Source: CAIQQQ01 sp037445025
Lineage (GTDB): Bacteria > Pseudomonadota > Alphaproteobacteria > Acetobacterales > Acetobacteraceae
DNA: 64,000 bases
NCBI GenBank assembly: GCA_037445025.1
Contig: JBBILI010000007.1
Location: 95,432 to 159,431 of the forward strand
Direction of reading: 5' to 3'
Both the position numbers and the translations under genes were made by a program. Under the pieces are notes generated by a model, which had not been told where the DNA came from, did not search any database, and saw only the letters and a list, made by a program, of their open reading frames with translations. Of the stretch, positions 52,860 to 60,828 are shown piece after piece. Numbering within the stretch: position 1 is the first letter of the stretch; every line of letters begins with the position of its first letter.

Positions 52860-54803
52860 ATGCCGATGGCAGCCCCCTCCCCGTCCGCCTGGTACGCGCT
52901 CGACCGCAGGCCACGCGCGCTGGCGCCGGTGCTGGCGATCGGCGCGGTGATCGCGGTTCTCGTCTACGCCAGGGCGCGCATGCTGCACCTCGCCGCCAAT
53001 GCCGATGCGCTGCTGCCCGCCGACCTGATCTGGGAGATGCTGCACCGGAGCAGTCATTGGCAGAGCTTCCAATGGCCGCGAATCCCCAGCTTGGTGCCTG
53101 ATCTGCTGGTCTATGCGCCGCTGCAAGCGGCCTTCGGCTGGCGCTGGGCCGCCCTTGGCTATGGCGCCGCCTCGCTGATGGCGCTGACCGCGCTGTCGTC
53201 CCGCGTCGCCGGGATATCGATGCGCAAGGCCGACCGGGTCCACCCGATGTGCGCGGCTCTGCCCTTCCTGACCGCAACCGGTGTGGTGCTGCTGGCCGAG
53301 CTCGCCGTCACCCACACCGCCTGGCACCTGCATCTGCTGGCCGTCGCCTATCACTCCGGCCCGTTCATCCTCTCGGTCGGTGCCCTGCTGCTGGCCTGGC
53401 GCGGCGGTGACTGGGCCCTGGGGCTGATGACGGCTTGCGCCACGCTCGGCACCTTCTCCGACCGGCTGATGATCGCAACCTTCCTGGTGCCGCTTGCCGC
53501 AGCCCTCGCGGTCGCCGTGCGCGACCGGCTGCTGCCATGGCGCGCCGCAGCACTGCGCCTGGCCCTTGCGGCAGCGGGCTGCGGCATCGGACTCGGTCTG
53601 GACCGCCTCGTGTTCCACCTATGGCTCACCCGCCAGGGCGACATGCCGATGACACCCGGCACCATGCTCTCCCATGCCAGCGCTTTCCTGGCCGATCCGT
53701 CCGGATGGTTCGTGCTCGTCTGCGACGCCTGCCTGCTGCTGCCGCTGGCGCTGCGCCGGGTCCGGCCGGAAGACCGCTTCTGCTGGATCGCCAGCAGTGT
53801 CGCAGCGCTGCTCGGCACATTGCTCTGCGCCGCCCTCTGGGAGGATGACAGCGCCCAGCGCTATCTGAGCCCGGTGCTGTGGTGGCCGCTGCTGCTCGCC
53901 GCCCCGCGCCTCGCGGGCCGCCTCGGGCGCGCCGCCGAACCGCTGCTGCTAGGCACCAGCGCCGGCGTGATGCTGGCACTGGTGGTTGGCCTGCCACGCC
54001 AGCATCCGCTGCTGGCCTGGACCGACCCGCTCTCCGCCTGCATCGTGCCCACTGGGCGTCAGGCCGGGCTCGCCGACTACTGGGTCGCCCGACCGCTGAC
54101 CATCGCCAGCGACTGGCATCTGCGCGTGCTGCAGATCGGCGCGCACGGCAATGCGCGTATCTGGGGCAACAACCCGACCTGGTTCACCCGCACCGGTGCC
54201 GCGGCCATCCGACCGCCCGATCTCAGCTTCATCGTCATGCGCAACCTGGACCATCACGCCATCCGCGCCGCCTATGGGCCGCCGGACCACGTGCTGCCCT
54301 GCCCCGGCAGCGACGTCTGGCTGTATGACGACCCCGCGCGCCTGCGTGCCGGCCTCGCGCGCGCCACCCCATCGCTGGTGCCACGGAGCCAGGCGCTCTG
54401 CCTCGGCCCCGAGCGCTTTCGCGATCGTAACGGCCCGGTCACCGAGCGGCCGATCACGGTCGGCAGCGAACGCCGCCTGTCCCGCCCCATCACCTGGGGC
54501 CCGACGCTGGATCTCTACCCCGGGCGCTGGCGGATCCAGCTGCGCTACCGGCTGACGACGGACCATCCGGGCGCGGATGTCTGGCGCGTCAACGGCCAAT
54601 GGGGCGGGCTCAACCTGTCCACGGCCCCGCTGCCGCCCACCGGCGAGAGCGTCGGCGCCGCCGAGACCGAGGTCACGCTCAACCGCTTCATCGAGGCGGT
54701 CGAGATTCCCACGTTTCTGGCCGGCAGCGGCACCCTGCAGATTCTGGGCGCCCGCCTCACCCCGCTGGATGGGCCGGCGCTGCCGTGCCCGGCGGCGCCG
54801 TGA
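52860..54803 (+). CDS. Large membrane protein with C-terminal soluble domain, unknown function
   Basis: The 647-residue product has about 9-11 hydrophobic segments in residues 20-400 (for example ALAPVLAIGAVIAVLVYA and LLPLALRRV) and a soluble part after about 430. The soluble part ends in a likely beta sandwich (LDLYPGRWRIQLRYRL, TEVTLNRFIEAVEIP). The layout resembles glycosyltransferase C or polysaccharide-export proteins, but I see no certain catalytic motif. The start is uncertain: ATG at 52860 precedes MAAPSPSAWYALDRR, while 52755 would add 35 residues. It is alone on its strand here. Confidence 0.75.
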   Translation: MPMAAPSPSAWYALDRRPRALAPVLAIGAVIAVLVYARARMLHLAANADALLPADLIWEMLHRSSHWQSFQWPRIPSLVPDLLVYAPLQAAFGWRWAALGYGAASLMALTALSSRVAGISMRKADRVHPMCAALPFLTATGVVLLAELAVTHTAWHLHLLAVAYHSGPFILSVGALLLAWRGGDWALGLMTACATLGTFSDRLMIATFLVPLAAALAVAVRDRLLPWRAAALRLALAAAGCGIGLGLDRLVFHLWLTRQGDMPMTPGTMLSHASAFLADPSGWFVLVCDACLLLPLALRRVRPEDRFCWIASSVAALLGTLLCAALWEDDSAQRYLSPVLWWPLLLAAPRLAGRLGRAAEPLLLGTSAGVMLALVVGLPRQHPLLAWTDPLSACIVPTGRQAGLADYWVARPLTIASDWHLRVLQIGAHGNARIWGNNPTWFTRTGAAAIRPPDLSFIVMRNLDHHAIRAAYGPPDHVLPCPGSDVWLYDDPARLRAGLARATPSLVPRSQALCLGPERFRDRNGPVTERPITVGSERRLSRPITWGPTLDLYPGRWRIQLRYRLTTDHPGADVWRVNGQWGGLNLSTAPLPPTGESVGAAETEVTLNRFIEAVEIPTFLAGSGTLQILGARLTPLDGPALPCPAAP

Positions 54804-54891
54804 GCGCGTCCAGCAGGACCACCGCCAGGGTCTTCGCCACCAGATGCACCGTTGTGTCGGGCAGCGAGGCGAACACCTCGAACGGGTCCAT
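54757..54891 (-). CDS. Possible small protein or gene remnant (44 residues)
   Basis: The minus-strand frame from ATG at 54891 gives MDPFEVFASLPDTTVHLV, then AKTLAVVLLDALTAPPG, which looks protein-like and has the high-GC third-position pattern of real genes. The frame is open upstream into the AT-rich repeat, so it may be the end of a longer gene whose start was lost. It overlaps the 3' end of the membrane-protein gene by 47 bases on the other strand. No clear ribosome-binding site is visible. Confidence 0.3.
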   Translation of the reverse strand: MDPFEVFASLPDTTVHLVAKTLAVVLLDALTAPPGTAAPAHPAG

Positions 54892-54944
54892 ACTGCGCAG
54901 ATCCTGGATGGGGCCGGCCCGCTGCGGTTTTGTTGAGGAAGGCA

Positions 54945-55071
54945 GAAAGAACTTCTTTTTTAAAAAAAAGAAGCAAAAAACTTTAATTCGCTGGACCCGA
55001 CCTTAAAGGAAATGCCGGGTCCAAAAGGACAAAAAGTTTTTTGCTTCTGTTTCTCAAAAAAAACCGCTTCC
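54945..55071. repeat. AT-rich paired palindrome, partly degenerate (site 10)
   Basis: A CTTC-type hairpin (54952-54961 with 54963-54972), a tail CAAAAAACTTTAATTCG, a core CTGGACCCG...CGGGTCC, a mirrored tail ACAAAAAGTTTTTTG, and a decayed second hairpin (55043-55068) are present. The right arm of the second hairpin (AAAAAAAACCGC) matches GTTC-type copies, but its left arm now reads GCTTCTG. It ends at the stop codon of the dehydratase gene. Confidence 0.82.
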
Positions 55072-56049
55072 TCAAGCCGCCGCCAGCGCCCGGTTGAACA
55101 CCGCCGGATCCACATTGCCGCCACTCAGCACAATGCCCACGATCTTGCCCCGCGCATCGAACTTCCCCGCCAGCAGTGCTGCCAGGCACACCGCCCCGCC
55201 CGGCTCCACCACCAGCTTGAGCCGCAGGAACGCGAACGCCATCGCCGCCAGCACCTCCTCGTCGGTCACCGCCATGCCGGCGCCGAGCAGGCGCTGGTTG
55301 ATGGCAAACGTCATCTCGCCGGGCGCCTTGGCCAGCAGCGCGTCGCACAGCGTGGAGCCGCCCGGCGGGTTACTGAGGCGGATGCCGGCCTCGACGGAGC
55401 GGGTGGTGTCGTCCCATCCCGCCGGTTCCACCGGATGCACGGTGGTGGTGGGCGAGGTGCCATACGCCGCCAGCGCGCAGCCGGCGATCAACCCGCCGCC
55501 GCCGGTGCACACGAGCAGATCGTCCAGCGTCAGCCCCTGCGCCCTGGCATCCTCGATCAGCTCCAGCGCCACCGAGCCCTGGCCCGCGATCACATGCGGA
55601 TGGTCGAACGGCGGCACCAGCGTCATGCCGGTCTGGGCGGCATAGTCGCGCCCGAGCGCGTCGCGGTCGGTGGTCAGCCGATCGAACGGAATGATCGTGG
55701 CCCCCCAGGCCCGCGTGCTCGCCACCTTGATGGCCGGCGCGTCGGACGGCATGTGGATCGTCGCCGCCACACCCGCCATCGACGCGGCGCAGGCCAGCGC
55801 CTGGCCGTGATTGCCGGAGGAATGGGTGACCACGCCGGCCTTCACCTGGGCCTCGGTCAGCTGCAGCACCGCGTTGGTGGCACCGCGGAACTTGAAGCTG
55901 CCGGTGCGCTGCAGCGGCTCCGCCTTCAGCAGGATGGTGCCGCCGGTGAGGTCGTCCAGCGCCTTGTTGCGCAGCACCGGCGTGCGCACGACATGCGGGG
56001 CGATGCGACGCGCGGCTTCGGCAACGTCGTCATAGGTCGGCAGATCCAC
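55072..56049 (-). CDS. Threonine/serine dehydratase-like PLP enzyme
   Basis: The 325-residue fold-type II enzyme should deaminate threonine, serine or a related amino acid. The PLP lysine is in RTGSFKFRGATNA, followed by HSSGNHGQALA (phosphate site), CTGGGGLIAG, and LSGGNVDPAVF near the end. It lacks the C-terminal ACT regulatory domain of biosynthetic IlvA, so it may be catabolic, or a racemase. The start is GTG at 56049, with GAGGAG 7 bases upstream. It lies 11 bases after the GT39 gene on the same strand. Confidence 0.92.
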   Translation of the reverse strand: MDLPTYDDVAEAARRIAPHVVRTPVLRNKALDDLTGGTILLKAEPLQRTGSFKFRGATNAVLQLTEAQVKAGVVTHSSGNHGQALACAASMAGVAATIHMPSDAPAIKVASTRAWGATIIPFDRLTTDRDALGRDYAAQTGMTLVPPFDHPHVIAGQGSVALELIEDARAQGLTLDDLLVCTGGGGLIAGCALAAYGTSPTTTVHPVEPAGWDDTTRSVEAGIRLSNPPGGSTLCDALLAKAPGEMTFAINQRLLGAGMAVTDEEVLAAMAFAFLRLKLVVEPGGAVCLAALLAGKFDARGKIVGIVLSGGNVDPAVFNRALAAA

Positions 56050-56060
56050 GGCAGAACTCC

Positions 56061-57470
56061 TCACTGCGGGCGGGGCATGACAACGATCGGCTGATCCCCC
56101 GCGCGCCCGACGACACGGTACAGGCGAAACCCCTCGGCTGTCATGCCGTTGCGCGCGCGGGTCAGGGGCGGCAGCGGCGCCACGCTGGCCCAGTCCGCCG
56201 CATCGGGATGGTCGTCGCGCCGGGCGCTGCGCACCAGCACGCCCGTTCGCCCGGCGATCAGCGGCGTGGCATCCGGCAGGTTGAAATACTGCCAACGCCC
56301 CTCGGTGCCGAGCACCGCCAGGCCCGGCGGCAGCAGCCGCGCCAGCAGCGCGGCCTGGCCGTAATTGTCGGCCACCACGAAATCGGCGTGCTGGGCCGCT
56401 GCCTGCGCCGCGACGGCAGCGGCCAGCTCCGACCAACCGCCGAGCCGCAGCAGGGTCGGATCCATCAGCATCGGCAGCGCCAGCGGTGCTACGGCCGCCT
56501 GGGTCCAGACCAACGCCGTGAGCGCGATGCCGAGCGCCAGCGCGGGGGCGAAAACCCTGCGCCACACCCCGGCCAGCCCGGCCGCGGCGATCGCAGCGCC
56601 GGGGAACAGGATGGCCGGCCAGTTCGCCTGCACCCGGTCACCCAGCGCGTGCTGCACGAACACCAGCGCCGGCACCACGGTCACCGCTGCCAGCAGCGTC
56701 CAGGCCGGATCGCGCGACCGGCACCGGCGCAGCGCAAGCCCGATCCCAGCACCGCACAGCAGCGCCACCAGCGGCGTGCCGAGCCCGAGCTGGCCGGCCA
56801 CCAGCTCGCCCAGGAACTGCAGCGCGCGGCCAGGGTCGAAGGCGCCGGCCCGGCCGCCCTGCTTGGCGAAGCTGATCCAGCCATGCGCGGCGTTCCACCG
56901 CAGCACCGGAGCGAACAGCACCAGCGCGATCGCGGCCGCCAGCCAGGGCTGCGGCCGGGCCAGCCAATGCCGCATGGCAGGTGTCATGACGAGCCACAGC
57001 AGGATGGCCGGCGCCAGCAGCACGGCGGTGTATTTGCTGTCCAGCGCCAGCCCCGCCGCCACGCCCGCCACCAGCCACCAGCGCCCGTCCTGCGTTGCCA
57101 CCAGCCGGGCCAGCGCCCACAGCGCAGCCGTCCAGAACAGCAGCAGCGGCGTGTCCGGCGTCATCGTGGTGGCACCGACGGCGAACAGCAGCGTGGCGTT
57201 GAGCAGCAGGGCGGCGATCACCCCCCTGCCCCGCCCCAACAGATCATCCCCCGCCCGCACCAGCAGCAGCGAGCCCAGCGCGGCCGCGAACGGTGCCAGC
57301 AGCCGCACACCCAGATTGCCGTCGCCCGCGATCGCCACCCCGGCCCGGATCCACAGCGCCACCATCGGCGGATGATCGAAATAGCCGGGGGCGAGCGCAT
57401 GCGCCCACACCCAGTAATACGCCTCGTCCGGCGCCATCGGGCTGATGGAAGCCACCACGAGGCGCAACAA
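56061..57470 (-). CDS. Glycosyltransferase family 39 protein (ArnT/PMT-like)
   Basis: The membrane protein of about 469 residues has the GT39 start PMAPDEAYYWVWAHALAPGYFDHPPM, including the catalytic Asp of the DE motif and a DHPP loop, then about 11 hydrophobic segments. The family moves sugars from a lipid phosphate carrier to lipid A or other targets in the periplasm. The start is unclear: no ATG is in reach. TTG at 57470 would leave out most of the first membrane segment, and the coding-like frame continues upstream (LTRLAWGALAALTLL) to the lrp end, so a non-ATG start near 57500 is likely. The periplasmic part carries ADFVVADNYGQAALLAR. Confidence 0.85.
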   Translation of the reverse strand: MLRLVVASISPMAPDEAYYWVWAHALAPGYFDHPPMVALWIRAGVAIAGDGNLGVRLLAPFAAALGSLLLVRAGDDLLGRGRGVIAALLLNATLLFAVGATTMTPDTPLLLFWTAALWALARLVATQDGRWWLVAGVAAGLALDSKYTAVLLAPAILLWLVMTPAMRHWLARPQPWLAAAIALVLFAPVLRWNAAHGWISFAKQGGRAGAFDPGRALQFLGELVAGQLGLGTPLVALLCGAGIGLALRRCRSRDPAWTLLAAVTVVPALVFVQHALGDRVQANWPAILFPGAAIAAAGLAGVWRRVFAPALALGIALTALVWTQAAVAPLALPMLMDPTLLRLGGWSELAAAVAAQAAAQHADFVVADNYGQAALLARLLPPGLAVLGTEGRWQYFNLPDATPLIAGRTGVLVRSARRDDHPDAADWASVAPLPPLTRARNGMTAEGFRLYRVVGRAGDQPIVVMPRPQ

Positions 57471-57505
57471 TGTCAGCGCCGCCAGCGCCCCCCAGGCGAG
57501 ACGTG

Positions 57506-57985
57506 TCAGAGCGGCACGCCCGCCAGGCTGCGGCTGGTGCGGATGGTCTGCAGGGTCTGCACTCGGCTGACATGGATGGCGCCGGTCAGCCGCTGGGTCA
57601 GCTGGTTCTCATGCGCCGTGTCACGGGCCACGAGACGCAGCAGAAAGTCGCCGCCGCCACGGATCATGTGGCACTCCCGCACCTCCGGCCATTCGCCCAC
57701 CATCGTCTCGAAGGCGTTCAGCACCTGTTCCTTCTGGCTCTCCAGCCCGACGATGGCGAAGAAAGTGATCTCCCAGCCGAGCTTCTGCGGATCGCTGTCG
57801 GCGTGATAGCCGCGAATGATCCCCGCCTCCTCCAGCCGGCGCACCCGGCGCAGACAGGGCGGCGCCGAAATGCCCGCGCGGCGGGCGAGCTCCACGTTGG
57901 TCATGCGGCCGTCCTCCTGGAGTTCGGCCAGGATGCGGCGATCGATCTGGTCGAGCAGAGCGGGCTCGTCAGGGATGGACTTCAT
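57506..57985 (-). CDS. Lrp/AsnC-family transcriptional regulator
   Basis: The 159-residue protein has the N-terminal helix-turn-helix (IDRRILAELQEDGRMTNVELARRAGI, then PPCLRRVRRLEEAGIIRGY) and a C-terminal ligand-binding domain with HMIRGGGDFLLRLVARD. It should bind DNA as a multimer and answer to amino acids. ATG at 57985 is chosen; a GTG at 58000 is also possible. It diverges from trxB across 190 bases and runs towards the GT39 and dehydratase genes, which may be among its targets. Confidence 0.94.
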   Translation of the reverse strand: MKSIPDEPALLDQIDRRILAELQEDGRMTNVELARRAGISAPPCLRRVRRLEEAGIIRGYHADSDPQKLGWEITFFAIVGLESQKEQVLNAFETMVGEWPEVRECHMIRGGGDFLLRLVARDTAHENQLTQRLTGAIHVSRVQTLQTIRTSRSLAGVPL

Positions 57986-58074
57986 GCGGCGGCCGTTCAC
58001 CCCAGGTCGTGCGTTGGCCCGTGTCGGGCCGGTTGCAGCTTGTGTATCGCGTCACACGCGGCTCGCGAAATATT

Positions 58075-58087
58075 ATTCCACTGGAAT
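58075..58087. promoter_or_regulatory. Palindromic site between lrp and trxB
   Basis: ATTCCACTGGAAT is a perfect 13-base palindrome following the A/T-rich AAATATT. It lies 90 bases before the trxB start and 90 bases before the lrp start on the other strand. Lrp-type proteins bind such AT-bearing imperfect palindromes, so it is a candidate operator for this Lrp or for a regulator of trxB. Confidence 0.35.
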
Positions 58088-58175
58088 GCGTCCGCAAGAC
58101 CTGATCACCCTTCCCGCTTGCTGCGCGACCCGCAAGCGACAATATCCCCGCCTCTTCGTGAACTGGAGCCGCGCC

Positions 58176-59156
58176 ATGTCCGCCACCCACACCGTGCCCG
58201 TCCTGATCATCGGCGCCGGCCCCGCCGGCTACACCGCCGCCATCTACGCCGCCCGCGCGGGACTGGAGCCGATGCTGGTGGCCGGGCTGCAGCCGGGCGG
58301 GCAGCTGATGATCACCACCGATGTCGAGAACTACCCCGGCTTCGCCGCCGCCATCCAGGGCCCCTGGCTGATGGAGCAGATGCAGGCGCAGGCCGCGCAT
58401 GTCGGCACCCGTATCGTGTCCGACATCATCACCTCCGTCGATTTCACCCGCCACCCGTTCCGCGCCACCGGCGACTCGGGCGACGTCTACCTCGCCCGCA
58501 GCGTCATCATCGCCACCGGCGCCCAGGCGCGCTGGCTCGGCCTCGAATCGGAGCAGCGCCTGCAGGGCGCCGGCGTGTCCGCCTGCGCCACCTGCGACGG
58601 ATTCTTCTTCCGCGGCAAACGCGTGGCGGTGATCGGCGGCGGCAACACGGCGGTGGAAGAGGCGCTGTTCCTCACCCATCACGCAGCCGAGGTGACGCTG
58701 ATCCATCGCCGCGACAGCCTGCGTGCCGAGAAGATCCTGCAGCGCCGGCTGTTCCAGCACCCCAAGGTCCGCATCGTCTGGAACGCCGAGGTCGTCGAGA
58801 TCACCTCGGCCAGCGGCCTGAGCGTGGACGGGGTGAAGCTGCGTGACACGGTCACCGGATCGGAAAGCCGCATCGACCTCGACGGCGTGTTCGTGGCCAT
58901 CGGCCATGTGCCGACAACAGCGATCTTCCGCGGACATATCGAACTCGACCGGGACGGCTACGTGGTCACGGCCCCCGGAACCACCCGCACTTCGGTGCCT
59001 GGCGTGTTCGCGGCGGGCGATGTGCAAGATAAAGTGTGGCGTCAGGCGGTGACGGCTGCTGGAACTGGTTGCATGGCGGCGCTGGAAGCCGAAAAGTGGC
59101 TTGCACACGACTCGCTCGATTCGGCGCCCGCTCACGCAGAGCTGACGGCGGGGTAG
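58176..59156 (+). CDS. trxB: Thioredoxin-disulfide reductase
   Basis: The 326-residue flavoprotein reduces thioredoxin with NADPH. FAD motif VLIIGAGPAGYTAAIYAA begins at about residue 9, the redox pair is CATC in SACATCDGFFF (about 135-138), and the NADPH motif is AVIGGGNTAVEEA. The ending GVFAAGDVQDKVWRQAVTAAGTGCMAA is typical. The ATG at 58176 is supported by the family N-terminus; a frame starting at 57816 is antisense to lrp. A LysR gene follows after 45 bases. Confidence 0.97.
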   Translation: MSATHTVPVLIIGAGPAGYTAAIYAARAGLEPMLVAGLQPGGQLMITTDVENYPGFAAAIQGPWLMEQMQAQAAHVGTRIVSDIITSVDFTRHPFRATGDSGDVYLARSVIIATGAQARWLGLESEQRLQGAGVSACATCDGFFFRGKRVAVIGGGNTAVEEALFLTHHAAEVTLIHRRDSLRAEKILQRRLFQHPKVRIVWNAEVVEITSASGLSVDGVKLRDTVTGSESRIDLDGVFVAIGHVPTTAIFRGHIELDRDGYVVTAPGTTRTSVPGVFAAGDVQDKVWRQAVTAAGTGCMAALEAEKWLAHDSLDSAPAHAELTAG

Positions 59157-59201
59157 TGCGACGGCGCCGGCGGTGGCGCGGACGGAAGGGACAGACGGGC
59201 G

Positions 59202-60083
59202 ATGGATTGGGACAAGCTGCGCGTATTTCACGCGGTGGCCGAGGCGGGCAGCTTCACGCATGCCGGCGACACGCTGAATCTCAGCCAGTCGGCGGTCTCG
59301 CGTCAGATCTCGGCCCTGGAGGAGGCGCTGCAGGTGCCTCTGTTCCACCGGCATGCCCGTGGGCTGATCCTCACGGAGCAGGGCGAGAGCCTCAACCGCA
59401 CCGTGCGCGAGGTGTTCGCCAAGCTCGCCATGACCGAGGCGCTGCTCACCGAGAGCAAGGAGAAGCCGGCCGGCCGCCTCAAGGTCACCACCACGGTCGG
59501 CTTCGGGTCGTCCTGGCTGGCGCCCCGGCTGCAGACCTTCCTCGACACCTACCCCGACGTGTCGATGACCCTGCTGCTCGACGACACCGATCTCGACCTC
59601 GCCATGCGCGAGGCCGACGTCGCCATCCGCATGCACCCCCCCAAGCAGCCCGACCTGGTGCAGCGCCATCTGCTGGCGATCGACTGGCACGTGGTCGCCT
59701 CGCCGGAATACCTCAAGCGCAACGGCACGCCGCAGAAGCCCGAGGACCTGGACGCCCACAAGCTGATCCTGTTCGGCAGCTACCGCCCGCCGGTGCCCGA
59801 CATCGACTGGCTGGCCGAGGCCGGCCGCAGGCCCGGCAGCCCGCGCAAGCCGCTGCTCGAGGTCAACAGCCTCAAGGCGATGATGATCGCCGCCAAATCC
59901 GGCCTCGGCATCGCCGCGGTGCCGGACTACATGCACGCCGAGAATGACGGTCTGGTGCGCATCCTCACCGACCTGAAGGCCCCCAAGGTGGACGTGTTCT
60001 TCGTCTATCCCGAGGAGCTGCGCAATTCCAAGCGCGTGGCCGTGTTCCGCGACTTCCTGCTGGCGCAGCTGGCGCATCGGTAG
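59202..60083 (+). CDS. LysR-family transcriptional regulator
   Basis: The 293-residue protein has the LysR winged helix at 1-60 (LRVFHAVAEAGSFTHAGDTLNLSQSAVSRQISALEEAL) and a substrate-binding domain from about 90 (GRLKVTTTVGFGSSWLAPRLQTFL). The ending VYPEELRNSKRVAVFRDFLL is typical of the subgroup. Its target is not clear. It runs the same way as trxB and the downstream HEPN gene (8-base gap), so it may head a transcript with the following four genes. Confidence 0.93.
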   Translation: MDWDKLRVFHAVAEAGSFTHAGDTLNLSQSAVSRQISALEEALQVPLFHRHARGLILTEQGESLNRTVREVFAKLAMTEALLTESKEKPAGRLKVTTTVGFGSSWLAPRLQTFLDTYPDVSMTLLLDDTDLDLAMREADVAIRMHPPKQPDLVQRHLLAIDWHVVASPEYLKRNGTPQKPEDLDAHKLILFGSYRPPVPDIDWLAEAGRRPGSPRKPLLEVNSLKAMMIAAKSGLGIAAVPDYMHAENDGLVRILTDLKAPKVDVFFVYPEELRNSKRVAVFRDFLLAQLAHR

Positions 60084-60091
60084 CAGCTGCG

Positions 60092-60496
60092 ATGGCAGTG
60101 GATATCGAGCCGCTGGAGCGGGCTGTGGCACGGCTCGATCAAGGGCTCGACCGCTACCTGCAGGACACCTCTGACGAGCAGATCCGCGACGGGCTGATCC
60201 AGCGCTTCGAGTTCACCTATGAGCTGAGCCACCGGACGCTGAAACGCTTTCTGGTTGAGGTGTCCGGCACCCCGGCGATGTTCGACACCATGACGTTTCC
60301 GGATCTGATCCGATCGGGATGCGACGCGGGGCTGTTGCGAAGCGATTGGGCGAAATGGCGAGGGTTCCGCGAGCTGCGCAGCAAATCCAGCCACACCTAT
60401 GACCTTCAGGTGGCACTGGAGGTGGTCGACGGCATTCCCGACTTTCTGGCAGAGGCAAAATATCTGCTGAGCGCGCTGCAACGCAGGCAGCCGTGA
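60092..60496 (+). CDS. HI0074-type nucleotidyltransferase substrate-binding/HEPN protein
   Basis: This 134-residue helical protein matches the HI0074-like family: FEFTYELSHRTLKRFL, then MTFPDLIRSGCDAGLL and RSKSSHTYDLQVALEVV. The motif Arg-x4-His followed by Thr-Tyr is the HEPN RNase-like signature. With the next gene it forms a HEPN-MNT pair, in which the HEPN protein is the toxin and the nucleotidyltransferase neutralises it by adding AMP to a tyrosine. Whether this pair is active here is unknown. The GTG of the next gene overlaps its stop. Confidence 0.88.
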   Translation: MAVDIEPLERAVARLDQGLDRYLQDTSDEQIRDGLIQRFEFTYELSHRTLKRFLVEVSGTPAMFDTMTFPDLIRSGCDAGLLRSDWAKWRGFRELRSKSSHTYDLQVALEVVDGIPDFLAEAKYLLSALQRRQP

Positions 60497-60828
60497 ACGA
60501 GACGGCGCACACACTCGACATTGCGCCCCAAGATCTGGCGATCGTTCATGACATTCTGCGCCGCCATGTGCCGGACCGCACGGTCTGGGCCTTCGGCTCG
60601 CGCGTCACAGGCCGTGCGCGGCGCTACTCTGACCTTGATCTCGCCGTGATCGGCGACGATCCCGTCCCGCCCGATGTCATGCTGGACCTGAAAGAGGCGT
60701 TCACGGAATCGGACCTTCCCTGGAAGGTCGACGTGTTGGACTGGGCTACAACTGGCGAGCGGTTTCGCCGGATCGTCAGCGAGACCAAACTGGTGCTGCA
60801 GACTGGATCATCCGGGAGTGTGCCATGA
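60493..60828 (+). CDS. MNT-domain nucleotidyltransferase (HI0073/MntA type)
   Basis: The 111-residue protein has the minimal nucleotidyltransferase motif FGSRVTGRARRYSDLDLAVIG, with the Gly-Ser pair and two Asp residues (DLDL), and a third acidic position in WKVDVLDW. It should be an antitoxin-like AMP transferase for the HEPN protein. It starts with GTG at 60493 (GTGA overlap), and its stop overlaps the next ATG by 4 bases. The small coupled pair sits between a regulator and a transport gene, which is unusual. Confidence 0.9.
   Translation: MNETAHTLDIAPQDLAIVHDILRRHVPDRTVWAFGSRVTGRARRYSDLDLAVIGDDPVPPDVMLDLKEAFTESDLPWKVDVLDWATTGERFRRIVSETKLVLQTGSSGSVP

Noticed and set aside
50440..52860. A dif/XerCD site at the composition change
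   Set aside because: No 28-base sequence with two 11-base half sites around an AT centre was visible in the intergenic stretches there.
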